A stretch of DNA of 64,000 bases, taken from assembly GCF_000337615.1 (NCBI RefSeq), contig NZ_AOII01000107.1, positions 2,354 through 66,353 of the forward strand. Direction: 5' to 3'. The notes under the pieces were generated by a model, which saw nothing but the letters and a program-made list of their open reading frames with translations, did not search any database and was not told the origin of the DNA. The translations under genes were made by a program, and so were the position numbers. The first letter of the stretch is position 1. Each line of letters begins with the position of its first letter. The stretch is from Natrinema pallidum DSM 3751 (GTDB lineage Archaea > Halobacteriota > Halobacteria > Halobacteriales > Natrialbaceae). Positions 1 through 8,739 of the stretch are shown here, piece after piece.

Positions 1-82
1 CCGAACACGGAAGATAAGCTCGCCTGCGTTACGGTTAGTACTGGAGTGGGCGACCCTCTGGGAACTTCGTTTCGCCGCCACC
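1..82 (+). rRNA. rrf: 5S ribosomal RNA, 3' part (first tandem copy)
   Basis: This is the 3' two thirds of a haloarchaeal 5S rRNA; its 5' end lies outside the window. The conserved run CCGAACACGGAAGATAAGC and the later GTACTGGAGTGGGCGA are present and match the complete copy that begins about 70 nt downstream, with a handful of substitutions. 5S rRNA is part of the large ribosomal subunit and in haloarchaea is the last rRNA of the operon, so the 23S gene should lie just upstream. The exact 3' end is estimated by alignment to the second copy. Confidence 0.93.
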
Positions 83-111
83 ACTCATATCGACCAATTC
101 GGTCGACGGTT

Positions 112-153
112 ACCGATCGTGGTCTTGCGGCGGTTCGATTCCGCCGATCGGCA
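112..153 (+). ncRNA. tRNA-like processing element before the second 5S rRNA
   Basis: The segment folds like a tRNA lacking its D and anticodon arms. CCGATC (113-118) pairs with GATCGG (146-151) as an acceptor-like stem, and GGCGG-TTCGATT-CCGCC (129-145) is a perfect T-arm with a consensus T-loop. An unpaired A at 153 sits where a discriminator base would be, directly before the 5S sequence. In Haloferax volcanii the 5' end of 5S rRNA is reported to be matured by tRNase Z acting on such a tRNA-like element; the same role is inferred here, and it fixes the 5S start at about 154. It is not a functional tRNA, having no anticodon arm. Confidence 0.7.
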
Positions 154-275
154 TTACAGCGGCCACAGTGGCGAGGTGCCTCCCGTACCCATCCCGAACA
201 CGGAAGATAAGCTCGCCTACGTTACGGTCAGTACTGGAGTGGGCGACCCTCTGGGAAATCCGTTTCGCCGCTTCC
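154..275 (+). rRNA. rrf: 5S ribosomal RNA (second tandem copy)
   Basis: A complete 5S rRNA of about 122 nt, component of the large ribosomal subunit. It has the conserved blocks CCCGTACCCATCCCGAACAC and AGTACTGGAGTGGGCGA, and its two ends can pair (GCGG near the start with CCGC near the end). It lies directly after the tRNA-like processing element and directly before a strong hairpin terminator, so it ends the rRNA operon. A second 5S copy in the same operon is unusual; no tRNA-Cys, common after 5S in haloarchaea, is seen here. Confidence 0.96.
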
Positions 276-288
276 ATTCATATTTCCT

Positions 289-320
289 CCCCACACAGCA
301 CCTGCTGTGTGGGGTTTTGT
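289..320 (+). terminator. Hairpin terminator of the rRNA operon
   Basis: A perfect 12-bp inverted repeat (CCCCACACAGCA and TGCTGTGTGGGG) with a 2-nt spacer, followed by TTTT and further T-rich sequence. It lies about 14 nt after the second 5S gene and is the only strong stem between the 5S and the convergent RNase J gene, so it most likely ends or processes the rRNA transcript. Confidence 0.8.
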
Positions 321-390
321 ATTTATTTTACGACTGCGATACCATCGCCTGCTACTCGAGAGCGAGCCAAAAAACCGTAGTCGCGTCGGC

Positions 391-1737
391 TTAGACTAGT
401 TCGATGACGTTCCCGTTCGAGGTAACGTGGAGATCGCGGCCGAGCGTGTAGCCGCGGTTGGATGCCAGTTCGACGTACCCCGAGAATCCGCTCATGTCCT
501 GGTGGGCCGGGATGATGTGCTCGGGCTGTAGTGCATCGAGCATCTCGTAGTGGCCCTCCTGACAGAGGTGACCGGACACGTGAATGTCGTCATAGATGCG
601 TGCACCCTGCATGCGGAGTAGCTTTTCGGCCTGATAGCGCTGGCCTTCGTTCGTCGGCTCCGGAATGACCCGCGCGGAGAAGACGACTTTGTCACCGTCC
701 TCGAGCTGGTACGGTGTTTCGCCACGGCCCATTCGCGTAAGCGTTGCTCGAGGTTCACCTTGATGACCGGTGACGACGGGAAGGAAGTTCTCTTTCCCCT
801 CGTTCATGATTCGCTCGAAGGTCTGCTCGATGGATTGGCGATAGCCGACCATCTCGACGTCGGAGGGGAAGTCGATCCCGATCCGTTTTGCGGTTCCGGA
901 GTAGGTCTCCATCGAGCGGCCGAGGAGAATCGGTTCGCGACCGATGTCGCGGGCGAACTCGATGAGTGACTTGACGCGAGCGATATGACTCGAGAAGGTC
1001 GTAGCGACGATGCCGCCATCGTAGTCCTCCATGCTGTAGAGGGCGTCGCGCAGGTGTTCCCGGGCGACGGTCTCGGAGGGCGTGCGTCCTTTCTTGTTCG
1101 CGTTGGTACAGTCTTCGATGTAGCAGAGGACGCCATTGCCCTCGCGACCGATCTCGCGGAACCGCTCCATGTCGATCGGGTCGCCGATGACGGGCGTGTG
1201 GTCCATCCGTTTGTCGAGTCCGTAGACAACTGCGCCTTCGGGGGTGTGGAGAACGGGATTGATGGCCTGGACGATCGAGTGCGTCACGTTGACGAACTCG
1301 AGGTCGACCGCGCCGGAGTCGCCGATCGACATCGTCTCGCCGGCTTCCATCTTGACGAGGTCGTTGTCGGTGTTGAACTTCCCTTCCTCCTCGAGTTCGC
1401 CTTTGACCAGTTCGATGGTGAACGGTGTCGCGACGATGGGTGCGTCGTACCGGTGTGCGAGTTTACTGATCGCACCGATGTGGTCCAAGTGGCCGTGGGT
1501 GGGGACGATCGCTTTGACATCCCCTTCGAGGTCGCTCATGACCCGGTCGTCGGGGATCGCGCCCATATCGATCAGGTCGAGACTGTGCATGCCTTCGGTT
1601 CGGATGTTGTCGTGAATGAGTACCTTCGAGAGGTTGAGTCCCATGTCGAAGATCACGATGTCGTCACCGGCGCGGACAGCTGTCATCTGTCGGCCGACTT
1701 CCTCGTAGCCGCCAATTGTCGCAATTTCAATGTCCAT
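391..1737 (-). CDS. rnj: RNase J family 5'-3' exoribonuclease (beta-CASP)
   Basis: A 448-residue metallo-beta-lactamase/beta-CASP ribonuclease, most like archaeal RNase J, which degrades RNA 5' to 3' in the cytoplasm. The metal-binding motif HGHLDH lies at residues 81-86. Later signatures typical of the fold are visible: [11 protein letters not shown] in the beta-CASP region and the C-terminal SGHLCQEGH and [10 protein letters not shown]. The start ATGGACATTGAAATTGCG gives the usual N-terminus [15 protein letters not shown]. It converges on the rRNA operon and appears monocistronic. The length is normal for the archaeal family, which lacks the bacterial C-terminal domain. Confidence 0.9.
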   Translation of the reverse strand: MDIEIATIGGYEEVGRQMTAVRAGDDIVIFDMGLNLSKVLIHDNIRTEGMHSLDLIDMGAIPDDRVMSDLEGDVKAIVPTHGHLDHIGAISKLAHRYDAPIVATPFTIELVKGELEEEGKFNTDNDLVKMEAGETMSIGDSGAVDLEFVNVTHSIVQAINPVLHTPEGAVVYGLDKRMDHTPVIGDPIDMERFREIGREGNGVLCYIEDCTNANKKGRTPSETVAREHLRDALYSMEDYDGGIVATTFSSHIARVKSLIEFARDIGREPILLGRSMETYSGTAKRIGIDFPSDVEMVGYRQSIEQTFERIMNEGKENFLPVVTGHQGEPRATLTRMGRGETPYQLEDGDKVVFSARVIPEPTNEGQRYQAEKLLRMQGARIYDDIHVSGHLCQEGHYEMLDALQPEHIIPAHQDMSGFSGYVELASNRGYTLGRDLHVTSNGNVIELV

Positions 1738-2276
1738 TGGTAGGGCCGATCATAGCAGTCCTGTGGACAGTCGTGCAGCCGGAATGGCTACTGGGAGCTG
1801 CGTCCTGCAACGTGAGCCGGCTTCGATCACGTCCTCGGTGGGTCGAATCGACGGCTCAGTCCCAACTGTGCCAGGGACAGCGCCTGTTTCGGTTAGTGAA
1901 TCAACGACTCTCCCGACGTAAGTAGTTCTGGGTTTCAAGGCGAGTTCGGGGGCAGGTGTGGTCTCGAGGCGACTGTCGCGAGTGGAACACTGGCGTTCGA
2001 TCGGGTGAGCACACGAGCCGCGTCGCCGTTCCGCACTGGAGTCGCGACGGACAGACCGGTTTCCGTCGGTGTCGTGATGAGGAGAACGTGACTCGGAAGC
2101 ACTGGCTGTGGCCGCGGGCCGTCTCGTCGACGACCGGTGTGGTGTTTCCAGACTGAGTTGCTGTCTGCCGGTCGGACTGGGATCGGCGCGGGCGAAGCGT
2201 GGCTGTGTGGCGGTGGATGAGCCGCGATCCCGTCGGGTACGTGAGTTCGAGCGCGTGTGTATGGGGTAAAACCGAG
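1738..2276. other. Intergenic region, no gene recognised
   Basis: About 540 nt between the RNase J start and the PadR regulator. Open frames exist in several registers, but their translations are low-complexity, Arg/Ser/Thr-rich and match nothing I recognise, as expected for out-of-frame reading of GC-rich DNA. A CTATGAT element on the minus strand about 20 nt before the RNase J start could be its TATA box. No repeat or strong hairpin was noticed. Confidence 0.5.
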
Positions 2277-2552
2277 TTACCTGTCGATATACTGTTGTTC
2301 CCACTCCCGGCGCTGTTCGATGGTCTGGTGGCCGCGGTCACTGATCTCGTAGTAGTTAGTGCGCCGGTCGAGTTGCCCCTTCTCGACGAGGTCTTTGTTG
2401 ACGAGCGTATCGAGATTGGGGTACAATCGCCCGTGGTTGATTTCGCTGTTGTAATACGTTTCGACCTCGTCCTTTACGTCCTGCCCCGACGGTTGATCGG
2501 CCCCTGCGATCACGTACAGCAGGTCGCGTTGAAACCCAGTCAGATCGTCCAT
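2277..2552 (-). CDS. PadR family transcriptional regulator
   Basis: A 91-residue winged helix-turn-helix regulator of the small haloarchaeal PadR type. The N-terminus MDDLTGFQRDLLYVIAG and the wing/dimer part HGRLYPNLDTLV...VEKGQ.DRRTNYYEI are diagnostic. The open frame extends 31 codons further upstream, but that extension is unlike the family, so the internal ATG was chosen. PadR proteins bind palindromic DNA and usually repress a neighbouring gene; no target is obvious, because both sides are long intergenic regions. It acts in the cytoplasm as a dimer; the ligand is unknown. Confidence 0.85.
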   Translation of the reverse strand: MDDLTGFQRDLLYVIAGADQPSGQDVKDEVETYYNSEINHGRLYPNLDTLVNKDLVEKGQLDRRTNYYEISDRGHQTIEQRREWEQQYIDR

Positions 2553-2997
2553 TTTGTATTCGGGTGGACGGACGGGAACCCGACTATTTGTTATCGATTT
2601 CGTATCAACCGGTTCGAATACGTTCAACGGAGCTAACTGAGTCATTCGTAGTACTGTCCGTCCTTTCGTCTAGTAACCACGTCCTACAGCCGGCCGTTTA
2701 GTTCCAATCCGGTGTCACAGCCGAAAATCTCGGACGGTGAAACGATCAACACGCTGATCACGGCGCTGTCATGCGAGCAGGTGTCCGTGATGAGCAGGCT
2801 ACGACGGCATCCGTCCGCTGCTAGAACCCGGTTGTTGTGCTCCAGTGATGGTGATCGACGATCGAGTGGGACCCCTCACTGGGACAGCGGGTTCGGGCCG
2901 AGCGGCCGGTCGGCGATAGCGTCCGCTGGTTGTCGAGTTGGATTGCGAAGAATGATATTCGAAGTGTGAAACCCGTTACCGAACGTAAAAAGCCGTA
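2553..2997. other. Intergenic region, no gene recognised
   Basis: About 445 nt between the PadR regulator (its upstream side) and the 3' end of the cold-shock gene. It should hold the PadR promoter. The open frames across it have no recognisable protein signature and are rejected as genes. No structured element stood out. Confidence 0.45.
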
Positions 2998-3192
2998 TTA
3001 CAGGCGGGTGACGTTGGTGGCGCGGGGGCCTTTGGGGGCCTGTTCGATATCGAATTCGATGTCTGTGCCTTCTTCGAGGTCCGGACCGCCAACGTCTTCC
3101 ATGTGGAAGAAAACGTCATCGTCCGCGTCGTCCGTCTCAATGAAACCGTAGCCGCCTGTGTCGTTGAAGAAATCAACGTTTCCTTTCGCCAT
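2998..3192 (-). CDS. cspA: Cold-shock domain protein CspA
   Basis: A 64-residue single cold-shock domain. The nucleic-acid binding motifs are RNP1-like GYGFI (residues 14-18) and RNP2-like DVFFHM (26-31). The protein is acidic, as usual in halophiles, and full length for the family. CspA proteins bind single-stranded RNA or DNA and act as RNA chaperones; several copies are common in haloarchaea. An inverted repeat overlapping the likely TATA box upstream suggests regulated transcription. Confidence 0.95.
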   Translation of the reverse strand: MAKGNVDFFNDTGGYGFIETDDADDDVFFHMEDVGGPDLEEGTDIEFDIEQAPKGPRATNVTRL

Positions 3193-3219
3193 TGCAATTC
3201 AATCGAGGCCCGGGACACG

Positions 3220-3237
3220 TATAACAGTTGTGTTATA
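3220..3237 (-). promoter_or_regulatory. Inverted repeat over the cspA promoter
   Basis: TATAACA-GTTG-TGTTATA is a perfect 7-bp inverted repeat with a 4-nt spacer, 28-45 nt before the cspA start codon. On the cspA strand it overlaps the CTATAAC sequence that looks like the TATA box. A palindrome on the TATA box is the expected layout for a repressor operator, but its AT-rich halves could also be two facing TATA boxes. Confidence 0.5.
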
Positions 3238-3623
3238 GGTCGTGTGTCGAAACAAAAATAATTAGTGCCGAAAGACGACGATCGGACGCCATATCGCTCG
3301 AGAACCGGCCCCTCGGTTTTCACTGCCCACTGATGAGTTAACTCTCGAGAAGGTCAGTAGGAGGGCGCTCTGTGCCGGAACGGTCGTCTGGGGCGTGCTG
3401 ATGGGGTCACTTGCTAACGGAAGGGGTCGACGAACGCAGTCGATCCGGCCCGGTCCGGGGCGATCCGAACCGACTGTTCGTCCAGAGTCGGGGTCGAACT
3501 CACCGTGGTCTGTTCGGCAGGCTTTCGACTGGGATGGTCGAACGGACTCGAATCCGATCCCGTCCATACTCGAGTACTCCGTGAATAGCACCGTTTAGGT
3601 GGATTCGGTGGATACGCCGTCCT
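3238..3623. other. Intergenic region between cspA and the VUT transporter
   Basis: About 390 nt separating two divergent genes. GTTTAGG about 30 nt before the transporter ATG is a plausible TATA box. Open frames on both strands are Arg/Pro/Ser-rich and unrecognised. Nothing else is seen. Confidence 0.4.
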
Positions 3624-4349
3624 ATGAGTCAGACACAGACCCGTCACGGGCCGACGATCGCACAGGTCGCGCTGATCGGTCTCTTCGTGACGGCGCTCGT
3701 GACTGCACAGTTGACCGCCTCGAAGGTGCTCGCGTTCGAACTTCCCGTTGCGCTGCCGATCACGGGGGCGCAACTCGCGTTACCCGGTGCCGCGCTCGCG
3801 TACGCGCTGACGTTCCTCGCGAGCGACTGTTATACCGAACTCTACGGGCGTCGTGCGGGACAGATCGTCGTCAACGTCGGCTTCGTGCTGAACTTCGTCG
3901 TTCTCGCGCTCGTCTGGTCGACGATCGCCGCGCCGGCGGCCCCCACGAGTGTCGATCCCGGCGCGTTCGAGACGGCCCTGGGGGCGTCGACGAACATCGT
4001 CATCGGGAGCCTGCTCGCGTACGTCGTCAGCCAGAACTGGGACGTGATCGTCTTCCACCGCATTCGGGAGTCCACCGGCCCCGAGAAACTTTGGCTCCGT
4101 AACATCGCCTCGACGGCGAGCAGTCAGGCGATCGACACCGTCATCTTCGTCACGGTGGCGTTCGCCGTCGCACCCGCTGTCCTCGGCGTCGGTGCGGTCC
4201 TCGAGCCCGACCTCTTGCTCTCGTTGATCGTCGGCCAGTACCTGCTGAAACTCGCGATCGCCGTTCTGGACACGCCGATCGTCTACGCTATCGTCTCGCT
4301 CGTGCGCTCGCGCAAGGAGGGATCGGCCGAGGACGCCAGTACCGCCTAA
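3624..4349 (+). CDS. VUT family (YhhQ-type) queuosine precursor transporter
   Basis: A 241-residue integral membrane protein with about six hydrophobic segments. It resembles the VUT/COG1738 family, whose bacterial member YhhQ imports 7-deazaguanine precursors of queuosine. Family hallmarks are the early LTASKVLAFELP segment, the acidic TFLASDCYTELYGR loop, SQNWDVIVFHRIR and the C-terminal IVGQYLLKLAIAVLDTPIVY. In archaea such import would feed archaeosine synthesis in tRNA; the substrate is inferred from the family. It ends in a short charged tail and stands as a single gene. Confidence 0.85.
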   Translation: MSQTQTRHGPTIAQVALIGLFVTALVTAQLTASKVLAFELPVALPITGAQLALPGAALAYALTFLASDCYTELYGRRAGQIVVNVGFVLNFVVLALVWSTIAAPAAPTSVDPGAFETALGASTNIVIGSLLAYVVSQNWDVIVFHRIRESTGPEKLWLRNIASTASSQAIDTVIFVTVAFAVAPAVLGVGAVLEPDLLLSLIVGQYLLKLAIAVLDTPIVYAIVSLVRSRKEGSAEDASTA

Positions 4350-4442
4350 GCGCCCACGGTTCGCAGCCACTCTCCGCATAGCCGCCCTGGGGGTTTCGGT
4401 TCGAACGGGGAGCGTTTAGTAGCCCGCTCGAGAGGGTTGAAT

Positions 4443-5540
4443 ATGGACGAACGCGTGCGCGAACACGCCGCCGTGTTGGTCGACTGGAGCGCTCGAGTCG
4501 AAGCGGGCGATGACGTGGTCCTCTCGGTGGGACCCGCCGCCCACGAACTGGCGGTCGCCGTCGCCGAGAAACTCGGTGATAGGGGGGCGAACCTCCTCGC
4601 GACCTACGGCTCGGGCGAGATCACCCGCGCTTACCTCCGGGCACACGACGGCGACTTCGACGAGAGCCCGGCCCACGAACTCGCCGTCGTCGAGAACGCC
4701 GACGTCTACCTCTCGCTTGGTGGGGGCCGGAACACGAGCGCGATGGCCGACGTTCCCGGCGAGCAGCGCCGAGCCTACAACGAGGCGCGAACCGAGATTC
4801 GTGAGCGGCGACTGGGGACCCGCTGGGTCTCGACGGTCCATCCGACGCGATCGCTCGCCCAGCAGGCGAACATGGCCTACGAGGAGTATCGGGACTTCGC
4901 CTACGAGGCGATCCTGCGGGACTGGGAGTCGCTGGCCGACGAGATGGCCCAGTTGAAGGAGGCCCTCGATGCCGGCTCCGAACTGCGGCTGGTCTCGAGG
5001 GGCACCGATCTCACCATGAACATCGAAGGGCGGACGGCGGTCAACAGCGCCGCGTCGGTGGCGTACGACTCGCACAATCTCCCCAGCGGCGAGGTCTTCA
5101 CCGCGCCCGACGCGACCGAGGGCGAGGTGACCTTCGACGTGCCGATGACGATCCGGGGCGAGTCCGTCAGGAACGTCCGCCTCGAGTTCGACGACGGCGA
5201 GGTCGTCGACTACGACGCCGCGCAGGGTGGAGATGTCATCGACGACATCCTCGAGACCGACGCGGGTGCACGTCGACTGGGTGAGGTCGGCATCGGAATG
5301 AATCGCGGAATCGACCGCTACACGGACAATATCCTCTTCGACGAGAAGATGGGCGAGACCGTTCATCTGGCGCTCGGGCGAGCCTACGACGCCTGTCTCC
5401 CCGACGGCGAGTCGGGCAACGAGTCGGCCGTTCACGTCGATCTGATCACTGACGTAAGCGAGGAGTCCGTCCTCGAGGTCGACGGGGAGGTACTCCAGCG
5501 AAACGGCGTCTTCCGATTCGAGGACGGGTTCGACGCGTAG
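4443..5540 (+). CDS. M29 family aminopeptidase (AmpS/PepS-like)
   Basis: A 365-residue metallo-aminopeptidase of family M29 (thermophilic aminopeptidase type), a cytoplasmic enzyme releasing N-terminal residues. Recognisable parts are TDLTMNIEGR, NLPSGEVFTAPDATEGEVTF with the metal-ligand Glu, GEVGIGMNRGI, and a late His-Asp pair in AVHVDLITDV. The ATG two codons after a possible TTG was chosen. TTTAGTA lies about 26 nt before that ATG, which fits a leaderless transcript. It is slightly shorter than bacterial members (about 410 residues). Substrate range cannot be told from sequence. Confidence 0.88.
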   Translation: MDERVREHAAVLVDWSARVEAGDDVVLSVGPAAHELAVAVAEKLGDRGANLLATYGSGEITRAYLRAHDGDFDESPAHELAVVENADVYLSLGGGRNTSAMADVPGEQRRAYNEARTEIRERRLGTRWVSTVHPTRSLAQQANMAYEEYRDFAYEAILRDWESLADEMAQLKEALDAGSELRLVSRGTDLTMNIEGRTAVNSAASVAYDSHNLPSGEVFTAPDATEGEVTFDVPMTIRGESVRNVRLEFDDGEVVDYDAAQGGDVIDDILETDAGARRLGEVGIGMNRGIDRYTDNILFDEKMGETVHLALGRAYDACLPDGESGNESAVHVDLITDVSEESVLEVDGEVLQRNGVFRFEDGFDA

Positions 5541-5700
5541 TTCCGCCGCGCATCGTCCGTCCCCCATGCCGGAGGCGGACCCCCCGTCGATCGGCAGCGG
5601 CCGGGGTGGGCTCGGTGTGGCTCCGACCGCGACGGCCGAGGGTCCTGCCGGCGGTCTCCGTCTCCGTCACGTTCTCCAGTCTCGAGCCCTAACGACGACT

Positions 5701-6315
5701 ATGCGCGATCGGCTCCGGGCCGGCGTTGCCGTCTTCAACGACGGCCACTACCACGCCGCCCACGACGCTTGGGAGGACCGCTGGCTCGATCTCGAGTCGG
5801 GGAGCGACGACGAGCGACTGCTCCACGGCCTGATTCAGTACAGCGGCGCGGTCTATCACGCCCGGGAGGGGAACTGGGAGGGGGCCGTCGGGCTCGCGGC
5901 GAGCGGCGGCGGGTACCTCGCGAATCTACCGGCTGACTATCGCGATCTCCGACTCGCGCCGGTTCGTTCGTTTCTCGCACGGCTCGCGGCCGATCCCGAG
6001 ATCCTCGAACGCAGGGTGCCAGTTCGAATCGAACACGAAGGCACGCTCCCGACGCTGTCGACGCTCGGGTTCGAGCCGACGGCGCTCGCCGCCGTCGTGC
6101 TCGCCGAGGCGTTCGGCTACGACGAGGAGCCGGTCGACCGAGCGCGCACGTACGCACGCCAGGATCTCGAGGCCGGCGCGGACGACAGCACGTTCATCAC
6201 GCTGCTGTTCGATTTCGTCCGCGAGGACGAGAATCGCGGGATCGTCTATCAGCGGCTCACCGATCACGTCGGCAGGCGGCGGGCGCGCGAGGAGGACGTG
6301 AAGGGACTGTTCTGA
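5701..6315 (+). CDS. DUF309 domain protein
   Basis: A 204-residue protein whose N-terminal half is a DUF309 domain: FNDGHYHAAHDAWEDRW (about residues 12-28) carries the conserved His/Trp-Glu helix, followed by LLHGLIQYSGAVYHAREGNW. DUF309 proteins are helical, of unknown function, and widespread in bacteria and archaea. The frame is open for 45 more codons upstream, but that stretch is Gly/Pro-rich and unlike the family, so the internal ATG is used. It lies 160 nt after the aminopeptidase gene on the same strand. Confidence 0.8.
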   Translation: MRDRLRAGVAVFNDGHYHAAHDAWEDRWLDLESGSDDERLLHGLIQYSGAVYHAREGNWEGAVGLAASGGGYLANLPADYRDLRLAPVRSFLARLAADPEILERRVPVRIEHEGTLPTLSTLGFEPTALAAVVLAEAFGYDEEPVDRARTYARQDLEAGADDSTFITLLFDFVREDENRGIVYQRLTDHVGRRRAREEDVKGLF

Positions 6316-6412
6316 ACGGGTTTCCACGGGTCTCGAGCGACGAGTGCCACGGTTGGCCGTACGTCCGCCGAACCGCATGGTACTTATCGACGCTTTCCCT
6401 TCCACCGAACGA

Positions 6413-7186
6413 ATGGCACAGTCAGTCCTGCTTACGGGGGCTGCGGGGCGGGTCGGAGAGGCCATCCTCGGCGGCCTCGCTGATGACCACGAGTGGCGAT
6501 TACTGGATCGAAATCCGCCGACCGACGACCAGCCGGGCGAGTTCGTCGTCGCGGACATCACCGACGACAATGCCGTCCGCGAGGCGATGGACGGGATCGA
6601 TGTCGTGATCCATCTCGCGGGCGACCCGCGCCCCGAAGCGCCGTGGGATAGCGTGCTGACCAACAACATCGACGGCACACAGACCGTTTTCGAGGCGGCC
6701 GTCGACGCGGGCGTCGAGAGCGTCGTCTTCGCCTCGTCGAACCACGCCGTCGGCAACTACGAGACCGACGCGCGCACGCCCGAGCTGTACCGCGAGCACG
6801 ACGACTATCTGCTCGACGGCACCGAACTCCCCCGCCCGAGCAACCTCTACGGGGTCTCGAAGGCCGCCGGCGAGACCCTCGGCCGGTACTATCACGACGA
6901 ACACGACCTCTCGGTCGCCTGCGTCCGCATCGGCAACCTCACCGAAGGCCATCCGCCGATCGACTACGAGCGCGGGCAAGCGATGTGGCTCTCATACCGG
7001 GACTGTGCGCACCTGTTCGATCGCTGTATCCGCGCCGATTACGGGTACGAGATCGTTTACGGCATCTCCGACAACGACCGGAAGTACTACTCGATAGAGC
7101 GCGCCCGCGAGGCCCTGGGCTACGACCCGGAGGACAACTCCGCGTACTACGACGGCGAGGAGCGGGTCGCCGAACCGGACGCCTGA
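6413..7186 (+). CDS. azf: NAD-dependent glucose-6-phosphate dehydrogenase (Azf-like)
   Basis: A 257-residue extended SDR enzyme with the Rossmann motif GAAGRVG (residues 9-15) and catalytic YGVSK. It closely resembles haloarchaeal Azf, the NAD-dependent glucose-6-phosphate dehydrogenase that starts the oxidative pentose phosphate pathway in Haloferax volcanii: shared stretches include HLAGDPRPEAPWDSV, NNIDGTQTVF, ASSNHAVG, ELPRPSNLYGVSKAAGETL and YGISDNDRKYYS. The same fold includes uronate dehydrogenases, the main alternative. Start chosen at ATGGCACAGTCA; TACTTATCG lies about 25-30 nt upstream (leaderless). The open frame reaches 23 codons further up but across this promoter. Confidence 0.78.
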   Translation: MAQSVLLTGAAGRVGEAILGGLADDHEWRLLDRNPPTDDQPGEFVVADITDDNAVREAMDGIDVVIHLAGDPRPEAPWDSVLTNNIDGTQTVFEAAVDAGVESVVFASSNHAVGNYETDARTPELYREHDDYLLDGTELPRPSNLYGVSKAAGETLGRYYHDEHDLSVACVRIGNLTEGHPPIDYERGQAMWLSYRDCAHLFDRCIRADYGYEIVYGISDNDRKYYSIERAREALGYDPEDNSAYYDGEERVAEPDA

Positions 7187-7285
7187 TCGGTCGCGATCGG
7201 ACCTCGTTCCCGTGTTCCCCTCGAGAGCCGGCAACCGATTCCGACGAGCCACGACGTTTTGTCGTCGGCGGTCACATTCCCAGCC

Positions 7286-8257
7286 ATGGAGTACACCACG
7301 CTCGGATCGACTGGGATGACTGTCAGCCGGATTTGCCTCGGCGGTATGAGTTTCGGGACCGGCCAGGAATGGATGCTCGAGCCCGAGGACAGCAAAGCAC
7401 TCATCGAGCGCGCGATCGATCTCGGGATCAATTTCTTCGACACTGCGAACGTTTACTCGACGGGCGAATCCGAAGCGATTCTGGGCGAGGCCCTCGACGG
7501 CTACGACCGCGATTCGCATGTCGTCGCGACGAAGGTCTTCGGTGACATGAACCCGGAGAATCCGAACGCGAGCGGGCTCTCCCGCAAAGCCATCGAGCAG
7601 GAACTCGAGGCGAGCCTCGACCGACTGGGCATGGACACGATCGATCTCTATCAGACACACCGCTGGGACTACGACACGCCGATCGACGAGACCCTTCGCG
7701 CGCTCGACGATGCGGTCCGTCGCGGACAGGTGCGGTACGTCGGCACGTCGTCGATGTGGGCTCACCAGTTCGCAGATGCGCTCCACACCAGCGACGCGCT
7801 GGGCCTCGAGCGGTTCGTGACGATGCAAAACCACTACAACCTCTTCTACCGGGAGGAAGAGCGGGAGATGTTACCCCTGTGCGAGCGGGAAGACATCGGT
7901 GTCATCCCGTGGTCGCCGCTGGCCCGCGGCGTCGCAACCCGGCCCCACGAGGAGATCGAAGCCACGACGCGCGGCCGAACCGACCAGTACCTCGAACAGA
8001 TGTCGTACCTGCAGGGTGGCGGCACGGAGATCAACGAACGGATTCAGGAACTCGCCGCCGACAAGGGCGTCTCGATGGGGCAACTCTCCCTCGCCTGGCT
8101 CCTCCACAAGGACTGGGTCGACGCCCCCATCGTCGGGACGACCAGCGTCGAACACTTAGAGGACGCCGTCGAAGCCCTCGAGATCGACCTCTCGAGTTCC
8201 GACATGGAGTATCTCGAGGAGCCCTACGAGCCGCTGCCGGTCGCGGGCCACGAATAA
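7286..8257 (+). CDS. Aldo/keto reductase
   Basis: A 323-residue TIM-barrel NAD(P)H-dependent oxidoreductase. The catalytic tetrad is visible: Asp52 and Tyr57 in FFDTANVYS, Lys83 in VVATKVFG, His125 in YQTHRWD. It belongs to the YajO/MocA-like branch (start MEYTTLGSTGMTVSR). The substrate is unknown. It is a close paralogue of the reductase at 20433-21413: most of the C-terminal two thirds is shared, down to the identical ending EEPYEPLPVAGHE. Unlike that copy, it has no regulator gene beside it. Confidence 0.9.
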   Translation: MEYTTLGSTGMTVSRICLGGMSFGTGQEWMLEPEDSKALIERAIDLGINFFDTANVYSTGESEAILGEALDGYDRDSHVVATKVFGDMNPENPNASGLSRKAIEQELEASLDRLGMDTIDLYQTHRWDYDTPIDETLRALDDAVRRGQVRYVGTSSMWAHQFADALHTSDALGLERFVTMQNHYNLFYREEEREMLPLCEREDIGVIPWSPLARGVATRPHEEIEATTRGRTDQYLEQMSYLQGGGTEINERIQELAADKGVSMGQLSLAWLLHKDWVDAPIVGTTSVEHLEDAVEALEIDLSSSDMEYLEEPYEPLPVAGHE

Positions 8258-8373
8258 GGATCGTCTTCCGCGCCGGGAACGGCGTCCATCCTCGAAACTG
8301 TAGCCGTAGCTGACGCTCCGAGAGGCCGACGGCCATCGCAATCCCCTTGCACGCCGCACTCGAGTGTCCGTCC

Positions 8374-8739
8374 ATGTCCACGGACACGGCACCGACGGAT
8401 GCCGAGGCCGCCTGTTTCGAGGCCGGCATCAAGTTCGGCTCGCTCTACCACCAGTTCGCCGGCACACCGGTCTCGCCCGATACTGCTCCGAGCCTCGCGG
8501 CGGCGATGGCGGACTCGATCGAGAATCAGCCCCACTGTCGCGAGGTCACCGTCGACGTCCGTACCGACGAACTCGAGGCCGCGCTCGCCGAGTCGACGGC
8601 CGACTACACCGAACTGACGGGCCGCTTTCTCGAGGTCGAGATCGTCGTCGACTACGAGGGCTGTGAGGTCGTCACCCGGATGGAAATGGAGGACGGCTAT
8701 CCGTTGATGCGACTCGAGTCGGTTCGGAGTCGGGAGTAA
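8374..8739 (+). CDS. mptD: Archaeal dihydroneopterin aldolase (MptD)
   Basis: A 121-residue protein of the archaeal MptD family (formerly DUF372). MptD cleaves dihydroneopterin to 6-hydroxymethyl-dihydropterin in tetrahydromethanopterin/folate-type pterin synthesis. Family features are AACFEAGIKFGSLYHQFAGT near the N-terminus, a central SIENQPHC, GYTELTG-like YTELTGRFLEVEI, and the end EMEDGYPLMRLE. Start at ATGTCCACGGAC, since the 9 codons upstream are not family-like. It stands alone after the aldo/keto reductase. Confidence 0.82.
   Translation: MSTDTAPTDAEAACFEAGIKFGSLYHQFAGTPVSPDTAPSLAAAMADSIENQPHCREVTVDVRTDELEAALAESTADYTELTGRFLEVEIVVDYEGCEVVTRMEMEDGYPLMRLESVRSRE

Noticed and set aside
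985-1743. Long plus-strand frame opposite RNase J
   Set aside because: Shadow frame caused by GC-rich third positions; no protein signature, and RNase J on the other strand has full family motifs.
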